Assembly: GCA_021787735.1 (NCBI GenBank)
Contig: JAJYLL010000040.1
Coordinates: forward strand, 1-39,532
Source of the DNA: Acidobacteriota bacterium
Lineage (GTDB): Bacteria; Acidobacteriota; Terriglobia; UBA7540
Direction of reading: 5' to 3'
DNA length: 39,532 bases
The translations under genes were made by a program, and so were the position numbers. The notes under the pieces were generated by a model that saw nothing but the letters and a program-made list of their open reading frames with translations, was not told where the DNA came from and ran no database searches. This document shows positions 24,608 to 31,346 of this stretch, one piece after another; the stretch's first letter is position 1, and every line of letters starts with the position of its first letter.

Positions 24608-26358
24608 ACCTCTGGATTGCCGGGATCAATCAGACGGCCGTTGTCGCGCTGGCGGCACTCCTGAATACGCTCTGGTACGCTGCGGCGGTCGTAGGGATGA
24701 CGTGGGTGACTCTCCGCTATTTGCGGCGCGTGAATGCGGCAACCCGTTACTGGATATGGACGGCGGTTCTGGGCTTCCTCGTTCTCCTTCCCTTTCTGCC
24801 AGCACTGGCATCACAACTGGAGACACCAGGCTCCGCCGCCGTTACTGTTGCGCCGCTGGCGACGGTTTCAGCAGGCCCGCAGGCCGTCCAGCATTTCGCG
24901 CCCATTACGATCACGCTCGGCAGCACACCCGGCTCGAACCACTGGCCTTTGTACCTGCTGGCCCTCTGGATGGTCATCGCTGCCTGGCAATCGGGTCTAC
25001 TGCTGAGGGGCGTGGTTTCGGTCAAGCGGATCAAGGCCCATGCGAAGGTAGGACCGGCTATCGGACTACCAGTCCAACCAAGCCGCAAATTAAAGGTGCT
25101 GGCCTCGGACGAAATCAGATCTCCAGTGGCCGTGGGCTACATTCACCCCGCGGTAATTCTCCCAATCGGACTTCCGGCAGGCCTCGAAAAAACTGAGATG
25201 CGGGACGTCCTGCTCCACGAGATTGCCCATCTCGCGCGTTACGACGACTGGCTCAACCTGGCCCTCCGAGCGCTGGGGGCGCTGCTGGTGCTTCATCCGC
25301 TGGCAGCTATCGTCTTGTGGCAAATCGAGCGAGAGCGTGAAATGGCTTGCGATGATTTTGTGGTGGCGCACACCGGTTCGGCGCGGAGGTATGCCCAGAG
25401 CTTGGCGCGGCTGCACGACCTGCGTTCAACGAAAAGCACGCGGCTACTGGCACCCACCTTGCTGGGCCGGAAAGTGTCGCTGCCCGATCGGATTGAATCG
25501 CTGCTCCGAAGTGGCCGGAACTTTTCGGCCCAGCCGTCTATGGCGAGTCTTGGAGTGGGCGCGCTTCTGCTAACCGTCCTGCTGGGAGCGGGTGGACTGA
25601 TCCCCGGCTGGATCGCAGTTGCGCAAACCAACCAAGCCCCGCGCCTGTCGTTCGCTACGGCTTCGGTCGAGTCCGGCAATCCGGAAAACGGTGGGTCAGG
25701 CTATACCAGGGGCCAGGGCGGCAAGCTAGACGCTGCGTACCGTACCTTAGAAAGTCTGATCTCGCTCGCTTATGGTGTCCGACCGGACCAACTGGAAGGG
25801 CTTCCAGCCTGGGCAAAGTCACGCCGATACACGATTCACGCTACGGCGCCTCCCGGCGTAGATCACCTGCCGCCAGTTCAGATGACCAGGGCCTACCGCG
25901 AGATGTTCCAGTCGCTCCTCGCTGACCGCTTCAAACTAAAGGCGCACCGTGAAACCAGGATCTTACCTGCCTACGATCTCGTCGTTGCTACTGGCGGACC
26001 GAGGCTGAAACCAGCCTCCACGAATAGCCAAGCCATAAAGCAGGCGCTAAGAGCGGCGTCAGGATGCTGCCAACTTGGGCTCAGGGGTGTCTCGACCGAT
26101 CAACTTGCCCAGGTCTTGTCGAGGCTATTGGGGCGAACCGTGGTGGATAAGACCGGCCTCACAGACCGGTACGACTTGGGGCTGACCTGGAAGCCAACGG
26201 AGGGCGAAGCGGGCATAATACCCACGACCGACAAGCCTTACAATCCCTCAATTATTCCGTCTGTGAAGCAGCAGTTGGGGTTGGATCTAAAGCCGGCAAT
26301 GGAGCCGGTGGTACTCCTGGTTGTCGATCATGTTGAACCACTGATAACGGATCAATAG
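24604..26358 (+). CDS. M56 (BlaR1-type) peptidase fused to a DUF3738 domain
   Basis: A 584-residue membrane protein. Transmembrane segments lie at about 11-40, 49-69 and 113-137. The zinc-peptidase motif HEIAH is at 205-209 (VLLHEIAHLARYDDW), followed by the second zinc-ligand region EREREMACDDF (about 242-251), as in BlaR1. A fourth membrane segment (about 317-343) leads to an outside domain (about 345-584). Instead of the penicillin-binding sensor of BlaR1, this is a DUF3738/TIGR03435 domain, recognisable from LISLAYGVRPDQLEGLP, MFQSLLADRFKLKAHRE, LGRTVVDKTGLTDRYDL, QQLGLDLKP and VLLVVDHVE. Such fusions are known in Acidobacteria; the ligand is unknown. It is expected to sense an external signal and inactivate the BlaI-type repressor encoded upstream. 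Confidence 0.92.
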   Translation: MNLWIAGINQTAVVALAALLNTLWYAAAVVGMTWVTLRYLRRVNAATRYWIWTAVLGFLVLLPFLPALASQLETPGSAAVTVAPLATVSAGPQAVQHFAPITITLGSTPGSNHWPLYLLALWMVIAAWQSGLLLRGVVSVKRIKAHAKVGPAIGLPVQPSRKLKVLASDEIRSPVAVGYIHPAVILPIGLPAGLEKTEMRDVLLHEIAHLARYDDWLNLALRALGALLVLHPLAAIVLWQIEREREMACDDFVVAHTGSARRYAQSLARLHDLRSTKSTRLLAPTLLGRKVSLPDRIESLLRSGRNFSAQPSMASLGVGALLLTVLLGAGGLIPGWIAVAQTNQAPRLSFATASVESGNPENGGSGYTRGQGGKLDAAYRTLESLISLAYGVRPDQLEGLPAWAKSRRYTIHATAPPGVDHLPPVQMTRAYREMFQSLLADRFKLKAHRETRILPAYDLVVATGGPRLKPASTNSQAIKQALRAASGCCQLGLRGVSTDQLAQVLSRLLGRTVVDKTGLTDRYDLGLTWKPTEGEAGIIPTTDKPYNPSIIPSVKQQLGLDLKPAMEPVVLLVVDHVEPLITDQ

Positions 26359-26456
26359 CGGGGTAGCAGTGACCGCCGAGGTTGCGACGTGCGGCTTTTG
26401 CCTCTGTGTATGGGAAGAACCGCGAACCTTGTAAGTGGAGGTCCTAGCAACCTCCA

Positions 26457-26557
26457 ATGTGTTAAAGGTTTTGCGACACAGGGAACAGAGTCGCAACCGA
26501 ACGCGCCACGGCCGTCCCGGCCCTGTCCATGGGCGAGAGGCCCATGCCAGCCAGCAC
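26457..26557. repeat. Dispersed repeat with two hairpins (second copy)
   Basis: Module A (26457-26475, TGTGTTAAAGGTTTTG) is followed by module C with hairpins GGCC/GGCC at 26510-26522 and CATGGG/CCCATG at 26528-26546 (loop CGAGAGG). Order and spacing match 22805-22911, with many substitutions in the loops but retained pairing in the second stem. It fills most of the 337-base gap between the M56 gene and the toxin-type pair. Confidence 0.7.
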
Positions 26558-26632
26558 CTAGCACTATCTCTAACTAAAGTTTGACATCGCTTGCGACCCG
26601 ATGCAGTATCAGAGCATAGAACTTTAATTCTA

Positions 26633-26661
26633 TTGACTTAGCAGGAACTTACCGATAGCCT
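26633..26661 (+). promoter_or_regulatory. Probable promoter of the toxin-antitoxin-like pair
   Basis: TTGACT (26633-26638), 17-base spacer, TAGCCT (26656-26661). This layout closely matches the blaI promoter (TTGACA-17-TAACCT). A second TTGACA at 26581 has no matching -10. A G-rich stretch (AGGGGGG, about 26679-26685) precedes the GTG start at 26696. Confidence 0.45.
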
Positions 26662-26695
26662 AAAGCATCTAACTCGGTAGGGGGGATAGTGGACC

Positions 26696-27193
26696 GTGGG
26701 AGCGGCTGTAGCGGTACTTAATAGTTTCGACACTGATCGCTGGAATTCTGAAGTGTACGGCGCGATGGCGCTTGCCGCTCGATTCTCAGCGCTTGTTAAA
26801 GACCGCGCGGCCACGTACCAACTCGTCTACCGTCTGTGGAAGCTCGATCACACTCTAGATGTTTTCACGCAACACATCCATGAAGTGATGCGGGATGCAA
26901 ACCAACAGATCGCTGAAATGCCCACCGAGGAAAAAGTTGTTGAGGTCTCTCAGACCTTGCGCAGGCTGCATAAGATGGTCGGTGGAATTTACGAACCGGC
27001 GAGGGTCGCTGGGTTGACCAATAGTTCCATCACATCCCCGGTTGTAAATAGCATCCACAAGCATGCTGACGACGTTTTAGAGCTGGCCGAGTGGGTTGAG
27101 CTTTTTCTAGAGCCTGAGTCAATTGAGACAATATTCCAACGGGCTGAAGGGGAAGCGGCTCGCGGGGACATTGTTAGCCTGAGTGAAATCTAA
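26696..27193 (+). CDS. Uncharacterised protein, candidate antitoxin
   Basis: I do not recognise this 165-residue protein as a known family. It is predicted to be almost entirely alpha-helical. Features are ALAARFSALVKDRAATYQLV and LWKLDHTLDVFTQHIHEVM, an acidic middle (AEMPTEEKVVEVSQTLRRLH) and LELAEWVELFLEPESIETIF. The C-terminal tail FQRAEGEAARGDIVSLSEI resembles the ends of antitoxins that pair with RelE/ParE toxins, which often read 'G..vsleE'. A RelE/ParE-type gene starts five bases after its stop codon, the usual antitoxin-first order. No DNA-binding domain (RHH, Phd, HTH) is evident, which is unusual. It starts with GTG at 26696; a later Met at residue 23 is possible. The antitoxin role is an inference from context and tail. 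Confidence 0.6.
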   Translation: MGAAVAVLNSFDTDRWNSEVYGAMALAARFSALVKDRAATYQLVYRLWKLDHTLDVFTQHIHEVMRDANQQIAEMPTEEKVVEVSQTLRRLHKMVGGIYEPARVAGLTNSSITSPVVNSIHKHADDVLELAEWVELFLEPESIETIFQRAEGEAARGDIVSLSEI

Positions 27194-27198
27194 AAACA

Positions 27199-27456
27199 TT
27201 GGCCCTTGAGATAAAAATTGCTGGAACACCCGCCAGATACCTTCAGAGCCTTGACAAACCAACCCGCAAACGCATTAAAGAAAAGCTCTTGCAGATAGCG
27301 AATGACCCTAACGACCTGCGACTCTCTTATCCGCTGACCTCAAGCGACAAGAGAAGCACCCGCGTCGGCCAGTTTCGCGTACTCTTCAAGGTAGACGCTA
27401 ATACCCTTTTGGTAGTACACATAGCGCCGAGAGGTCAGGTTTACAGAAAAGCCTAA
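27199..27456 (+). CDS. RelE/ParE-family toxin-like protein
   Basis: An 85-residue protein with the family layout: an N-terminal beta strand (LEIKIAGTPARYLQSL), the helix pair (KPTRKRIKEKLLQIANDPND), and the beta core with STRVGQFRVLFKVDANTLLVV and the ending HIAPRGQVYRK. The pattern 'R.RVG.yRVlf.vd....vv..I..RgevYr' is diagnostic. RelE proteins cleave mRNA at the ribosome and ParE proteins poison gyrase; the sequence alone does not decide. The start appears to be TTG at 27199, without a strong ribosome site, so translation is probably coupled to the gene before. Its partner is the 165-residue protein ending at 27193. Confidence 0.85.
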   Translation: MALEIKIAGTPARYLQSLDKPTRKRIKEKLLQIANDPNDLRLSYPLTSSDKRSTRVGQFRVLFKVDANTLLVVHIAPRGQVYRKA

Positions 27457-27571
27457 CGAGAAATATCGCACCGCCAAACTGGAATAAGACCCGTAGTCGG
27501 GGGCCTTCGCCGACATCTTGGCGCATGTGCTAAAATACCCCTTTTCTCCACGACAAAAGGGGACAAACTGT

Positions 27572-28909
27572 ATGGCTGAGATTTATCCTTTTCGTGCGCT
27601 TCACTACAATTCCGCGGCGGTGGACCTGCAAAAGGTTGTGACGCAGCCTTATGACAAGATCTCGCCCGAAATGCGCGCCCGCTATTATGCGGCAAGCCCC
27701 AACAACTTTGTCCGGCTGATCCTGAGGCAGCCCACTCCGGGCAGCAATCAGACCGTATACAGCGAGGCTGCGGCGGAACTGCAGAACTGGGTCGGGGAAA
27801 GCACGCTGATTTCAGAAGGCGCGCCGGCCATCTATCCTTACGTGCAGGAATTTGCTGTGCCCGGCGAGCCCGGCGAGACATCCGGGCGCAAAGAGCGGCG
27901 GGGATTTGTGGCGTTGCTGCGCCTGGAAGAATATTCGACGGGCGTTGTCCACCGGCACGAGGAGACGCTCTCCGGCCCCAAGGCCGACCGCATGGAATTG
28001 CTGAAGGCAACGCGATGCAACTTCGGGCAGATCTTCATGCTCTACAGCGACCCCAAGCGCGAAATCGAAAACCTGCTGCGCAAGGAAACCGCGGCCAGAC
28101 CTTGGCAGCAGGTGACGGACGAATACCAGAGCACCCATTCCATGTGGCGGGTTACGGACCCGCTGGTGCTGGAAGAGGTGATTGAGGCCATGAAGTCCCG
28201 CAAGCTGGTGATCGCCGACGGGCACCACCGCTACGAAACATCGCTGGCCTACGCGCGCGCGCGCCGCGAGGAAGCGCAGGAAGACGACCGCGCCAATTAC
28301 ATTATGGCCACGTTTGTTCCGCTTGAAAGCGAGGGACTGCTGATCCTGCCCACGCACCGGGTGGTCCATAGCCTGCCGGACTTCAACTGGGAAAAACTTT
28401 GCTCCGAAGCGGCGCCGTTTTTTGAAGTTCGCCCGCTCGCCTGCACTGGACACGCCGTCGAGGACGCGAAAACCATTCGCCAGGCGCTTGAACAGGCAGG
28501 GCGCGAACGGCCCACCATCGCCGCCTATGCGGGGCCTCAACGCGCGGCGCTGCTCAGCTTGCGAAAGGATGCCGACCTCGCTGCCGCGCTCGGCGAATTC
28601 CCCGAAACGCTGCGCCAACTGGACGTAGTGCTGCTTCACGGGCTGGTGCTGGAAAAAGTGATGCGAATTGACCGCCAGGCCGTGCGCGAGCAGAAGCACT
28701 TGCGCTACGTGCGGGAATTTGAGCAGGCTATCGAAGAGATCAATCAGGGCCAGGGCCAGGCGGTGTTCCTGATGGACCCCACGCCGATTAAGGCCGTCTG
28801 CGACAATGCCTACGCGGGCCTGCCGCTTCCGCAGAAATCGACGGACTTCTATCCCAAGCTGCTGTCAGGCTTGACGATCTATTGGATGGACAATCCCGCA
28901 GGACTCTGA
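27572..28909 (+). CDS. DUF1015 family protein
   Basis: A 445-residue cytoplasmic protein. The ATG at 27572 is preferred over the upstream in-frame ATG at 27518: it has a GGGG ribosome site and gives the family N-terminus IYPFRALHYN. Family features are VVTQPYDKISPEMRARYYAASPNNFVRLIL (segments QPYDKIS and NFVRLIL), GFVALLRLEEY, VHRHEETLSGPKADRMELL (H-E-T-GPK-DR), IADGHHRYETSLAYA and VLLHGLVLEKV. The highly conserved DGHHRYE and HE.T..GPK.DR motifs suggest an enzyme with a phosphate- or nucleotide-binding site. The family has no established reaction that I know of. It stands alone on the plus strand. Confidence 0.9.
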   Translation: MAEIYPFRALHYNSAAVDLQKVVTQPYDKISPEMRARYYAASPNNFVRLILRQPTPGSNQTVYSEAAAELQNWVGESTLISEGAPAIYPYVQEFAVPGEPGETSGRKERRGFVALLRLEEYSTGVVHRHEETLSGPKADRMELLKATRCNFGQIFMLYSDPKREIENLLRKETAARPWQQVTDEYQSTHSMWRVTDPLVLEEVIEAMKSRKLVIADGHHRYETSLAYARARREEAQEDDRANYIMATFVPLESEGLLILPTHRVVHSLPDFNWEKLCSEAAPFFEVRPLACTGHAVEDAKTIRQALEQAGRERPTIAAYAGPQRAALLSLRKDADLAAALGEFPETLRQLDVVLLHGLVLEKVMRIDRQAVREQKHLRYVREFEQAIEEINQGQGQAVFLMDPTPIKAVCDNAYAGLPLPQKSTDFYPKLLSGLTIYWMDNPAGL

Positions 28910-29040
28910 CGGCCTTCCGCGGAAACGATGGCGCAGCAGCAGATTCGCTGCCGCGGCATTGTGCCTTGATGCGCCGCCGGGACAGCAGTGCGAGTTTGCA
29001 CCGCCATCCACGGAGCCCTATCGAAAATTCTTACCGGTAA

Positions 29041-29385
29041 TCAACTGAAAGACTTCAGGGCGTCTGCGACGGTATCGTAAACGCTGAAAATCGTCACCAG
29101 CTTGGTGATGTTGAGCAATTCGTCAAACCGCTTGGTCACACTGGCCAGGCGAATGTCGCCGCCTTCGTTGCGGGCAGAGGTGTACGCAGCCACCAGAGTG
29201 CCCAGGCCCGCGCTGTCAATGTAGCTGACATCGGCAAGGTCAAGCACCAGACGCTTCCTCCCTTTTGTCAGGGGCCCTTTGATGCTGGTCCGCAGTTGAT
29301 TGCTTTCGTCGCCCAGCGTCACGCGCCCCGACAACGTCAGTATCGTCACTCCATCCGTGTCTTTTGATTCGATGTGCAATGCCAT
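29041..29385 (-). CDS. STAS-domain anti-sigma factor antagonist
   Basis: A 114-residue single STAS domain of the SpoIIAA/RsbV type. LVLDLADVSYIDSAGLGTL contains the phosphorylatable Ser58 (D57-S58-A59-G60). In partner-switching systems an anti-sigma kinase phosphorylates this Ser; the unphosphorylated form binds the kinase and frees the sigma factor. A strong GAGGAGG ribosome site lies seven bases before the ATG. No kinase (RsbW-type), phosphatase or sigma gene is nearby, so partners are elsewhere. It lies 89 bases downstream of the small zinc-ribbon gene on the same strand. Confidence 0.92.
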   Translation of the reverse strand: MALHIESKDTDGVTILTLSGRVTLGDESNQLRTSIKGPLTKGRKRLVLDLADVSYIDSAGLGTLVAAYTSARNEGGDIRLASVTKRFDELLNITKLVTIFSVYDTVADALKSFS

Positions 29386-29474
29386 TTTAGCCTCCTCAGA
29401 TTACCGGCCTGGGCAGTGGCCGGATGCATCAATGGGGTCAGATGTTCGAGCGCCACGTTCCGCGCGAGACAGTC

Positions 29475-29630
29475 TCACTCAAATTCCGAGCAGGACATGA
29501 AAAATCCGCAACGGGAGCAGACCATCTTGCAACGGTTCGATTCCAGGCGCTTTCCACAAACCGGACAGAACTGGTTGGGAAATTCTAGGGACGCTCCCTG
29601 GTCGCCGTCTTTCGGTTCGGAATCTCCCAC
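29475..29630 (-). CDS. 51-residue zinc-ribbon protein
   Basis: A short gene read directly from the minus strand. It starts at GTG (29628-29630), with GAGAGG just upstream, and ends at TGA (29475-29477). After an acidic leader of about 19 residues comes [14 protein letters not shown], then [14 protein letters not shown]. Five or six cysteines (CPVC, RC, VC, CSRC, SC) fit a zinc ribbon. The ending [13 protein letters not shown] strongly resembles short conserved proteins I associate with several phyla ('[13 protein letters not shown]'), whose function is not known to me. It lies between the aminotransferase and the STAS gene, all on the minus strand. The start is the least certain part; an in-frame TTG slightly upstream is an alternative. 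Confidence 0.75.
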   Translation of the reverse strand: MGDSEPKDGDQGASLEFPNQFCPVCGKRLESNRCKMVCSRCGFFMSCSEFE

Positions 29631-29891
29631 AAAACCTCTCAAACCATATCCGATGGCCTAAGAATCCTACTAAACTCTTCCCGGCTGTGTCGCGAATAAA
29701 CCAACGCGCCCGGGACCTCAAATAATCGTCTTCGGCTGCTTATTCAAGAAATTCGCGACTGAACAACCAGCCGGAGACGAAGAAAATAGTCCAACGGTAG
29801 CTTTAACTGCTTTGTATTGAAGCCAATTGGCGCAAGCCGATCCTGCAGCCCGCAGATTAACAGCCCTGCCACACAGGCAAGACCGCGAACG

Positions 29892-31106
29892 TCATGGCCA
29901 GTGCTTCTCAAGATACGTCGTGATTTTGTCAAGCGCCTGTTCAAGGATGGTTTCAGGCGGCAGAAACACAATCCGAATATGCCGCGTCCCCTCCTCCTGA
30001 CCAAAGCCTCCGCCGTTTACGACCAGCACTTGTGCTTCTGCAAGCAGGCCGCGAACGAATGTGTCGTCGCTCTCAGGAATGTCCAAACGCGGGAAAGCAT
30101 AAAATGCGCCGCGCGGACTGACACAACTCACATGCCGCGTGCGCTGGCTCCAAGCCATCACCAAGTCCCGGCGCCGGCGCAACTTGTTCACCGTCGCCGT
30201 CACATGGTCGTGCGAACCATTCAGTGCTGCCGGGATTGCGTATTGCAACGGATGGTTTGCGGACAGCCGCGCCCGGAGCAACTTGTGAATGCCCTGAACG
30301 TAGGGCGTGATCACCGCCGGATCGCCGCTGAAAATTCCCCACGCCACTCGCCAGCCCGGAGCCAGATACTCTTTGGAAAGCCCGCCAAAAGTGATGACAG
30401 GCACGTCAGGAGCCAGGCTCGCAATCGAGATGTGAGGTTCGCCGTCCAGAATCAACTTGGCGTAGATCTCGTCGGAAAAGATAACCAGGTTGTGCCGCCG
30501 CGCGACTTCCACGATCTTCTCAAGCGTGTCACGCGAATAGACCGCGCCCGTGGGATTGTTCGGATTGATAACCACCAGCGCGCGGGTGTCTTTAGTGATC
30601 AGGCTCTCGATGTGTTCGACATCCGGCTGCCAATCGTTGCTCTCGTCGAGCCGATAGGGATTCGGTTGCGCGCTCAGCTTTGCCAGAATGGCATCGTAAA
30701 GCGGATAGTCCGGCAGTGGCGTCAATACGTTCTGGTGCGGTTCCAGCAGCGCAGTCATCACGATATCGATTGCTTCACTGACGCCCGCTGTAACAAAGAC
30801 GCTCTGGACATTTCGAATGCCCTTCCGCTCCGCCTCCGCACGGATCGCTTCAAGCGCCGGTTTCACGCCCAGAGATGGAGCATATCCGTTGTAGCCGTCA
30901 CGCATGGCCTTGGCGGCCGCCTCGATCAGGTGGGCCGGCGTCTGGAAGTCAAAGGACACCGGGTCGCCGATGTTGAGCGGAAGGATCTGCTTGCCCTGTC
31001 GGGTCAGATCTTCAGCCAGGACTGCGAGGTCACGGATGGCATAACGTACGTGCTCAAGCCTTGTCGCAGCAAGTATTTCGTGGGTTTGTGGAATTGTCCG
31101 TGGCAT
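29892..31106 (-). CDS. Pyridoxal-phosphate aminotransferase, AlaA/AlaT type
   Basis: A 404-residue class I/II (fold type I) aminotransferase. Motifs are VCR/ARYAIRD near the start, LNIGDPVSFDFQTP (42-57), NPNNPTGAVYS (181-191), SDEIYAKL (211-218) and the PLP lysine Lys245 in TFGGLSKEYLAPGWRVAW, with Arg253. The overall pattern, including IGDP..F.F..P and DYPLYDAI...DESNDWQPD, closely follows E. coli AlaA, which transfers the amino group between glutamate and pyruvate. Aspartate- or other amino-acid-preferring relatives cannot be excluded. It has a weak GGAA ribosome site and is divergent from the trehalase gene, with 240 bases between. Confidence 0.92.
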   Translation of the reverse strand: MPRTIPQTHEILAATRLEHVRYAIRDLAVLAEDLTRQGKQILPLNIGDPVSFDFQTPAHLIEAAAKAMRDGYNGYAPSLGVKPALEAIRAEAERKGIRNVQSVFVTAGVSEAIDIVMTALLEPHQNVLTPLPDYPLYDAILAKLSAQPNPYRLDESNDWQPDVEHIESLITKDTRALVVINPNNPTGAVYSRDTLEKIVEVARRHNLVIFSDEIYAKLILDGEPHISIASLAPDVPVITFGGLSKEYLAPGWRVAWGIFSGDPAVITPYVQGIHKLLRARLSANHPLQYAIPAALNGSHDHVTATVNKLRRRRDLVMAWSQRTRHVSCVSPRGAFYAFPRLDIPESDDTFVRGLLAEAQVLVVNGGGFGQEEGTRHIRIVFLPPETILEQALDKITTYLEKHWP

Positions 31107-31308
31107 ATTCTGTTTCCAAGAGAATTCTGACAGGAAACCTCTGCCGGGTCAACAAGCCCGCGTGAGGCATTTCCCCACACGTAATAGCAGCCGTCAGGTT
31201 GGTACTCAGTACAGAGAAGCGCCAAGTTGAAACCCTGCACCGCAAACGCAGATTGGATTAACGGTTTCCTGCAACGAATGATCGGGAAGCTTCCAAGGGA
31301 ATCACAGG

Positions 31309-31337
31309 TTGAAGAAGCAGCATAGCGATAATATAGT
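31309..31337 (+). promoter_or_regulatory. Promoter abutting the trehalase start codon
   Basis: TTGAAG (31309-31314), 17-base spacer, TATAGT (31332-31337). Transcription is expected around 31344, two or three bases before the ATG at 31347. No Shine-Dalgarno sequence precedes the ATG, so a leaderless mRNA is likely. Confidence 0.55.
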
Positions 31338-31346
31338 GCTTAAGTT

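Noticed and set aside
19501..26557. Repeats as a CRISPR array
   Set aside because: Copies are kilobases apart, imperfect and contain hairpins; there are no regularly spaced units or cas genes.
29744..29891. Minus-strand coding stretch downstream of the aminotransferase
   Set aside because: The open frame continues from inside the aminotransferase in another frame and shows no motif; considered non-coding.
29817..31130. Plus-strand open frame of 437 codons
   Set aside because: It is antisense to the aminotransferase gene, whose catalytic motifs are all intact; the frame is a shadow.
31004..31240. Minus-strand open frame upstream of the aminotransferase
   Set aside because: About half overlaps the aminotransferase in another frame and no ribosome site or family pattern is seen; treated as chance.
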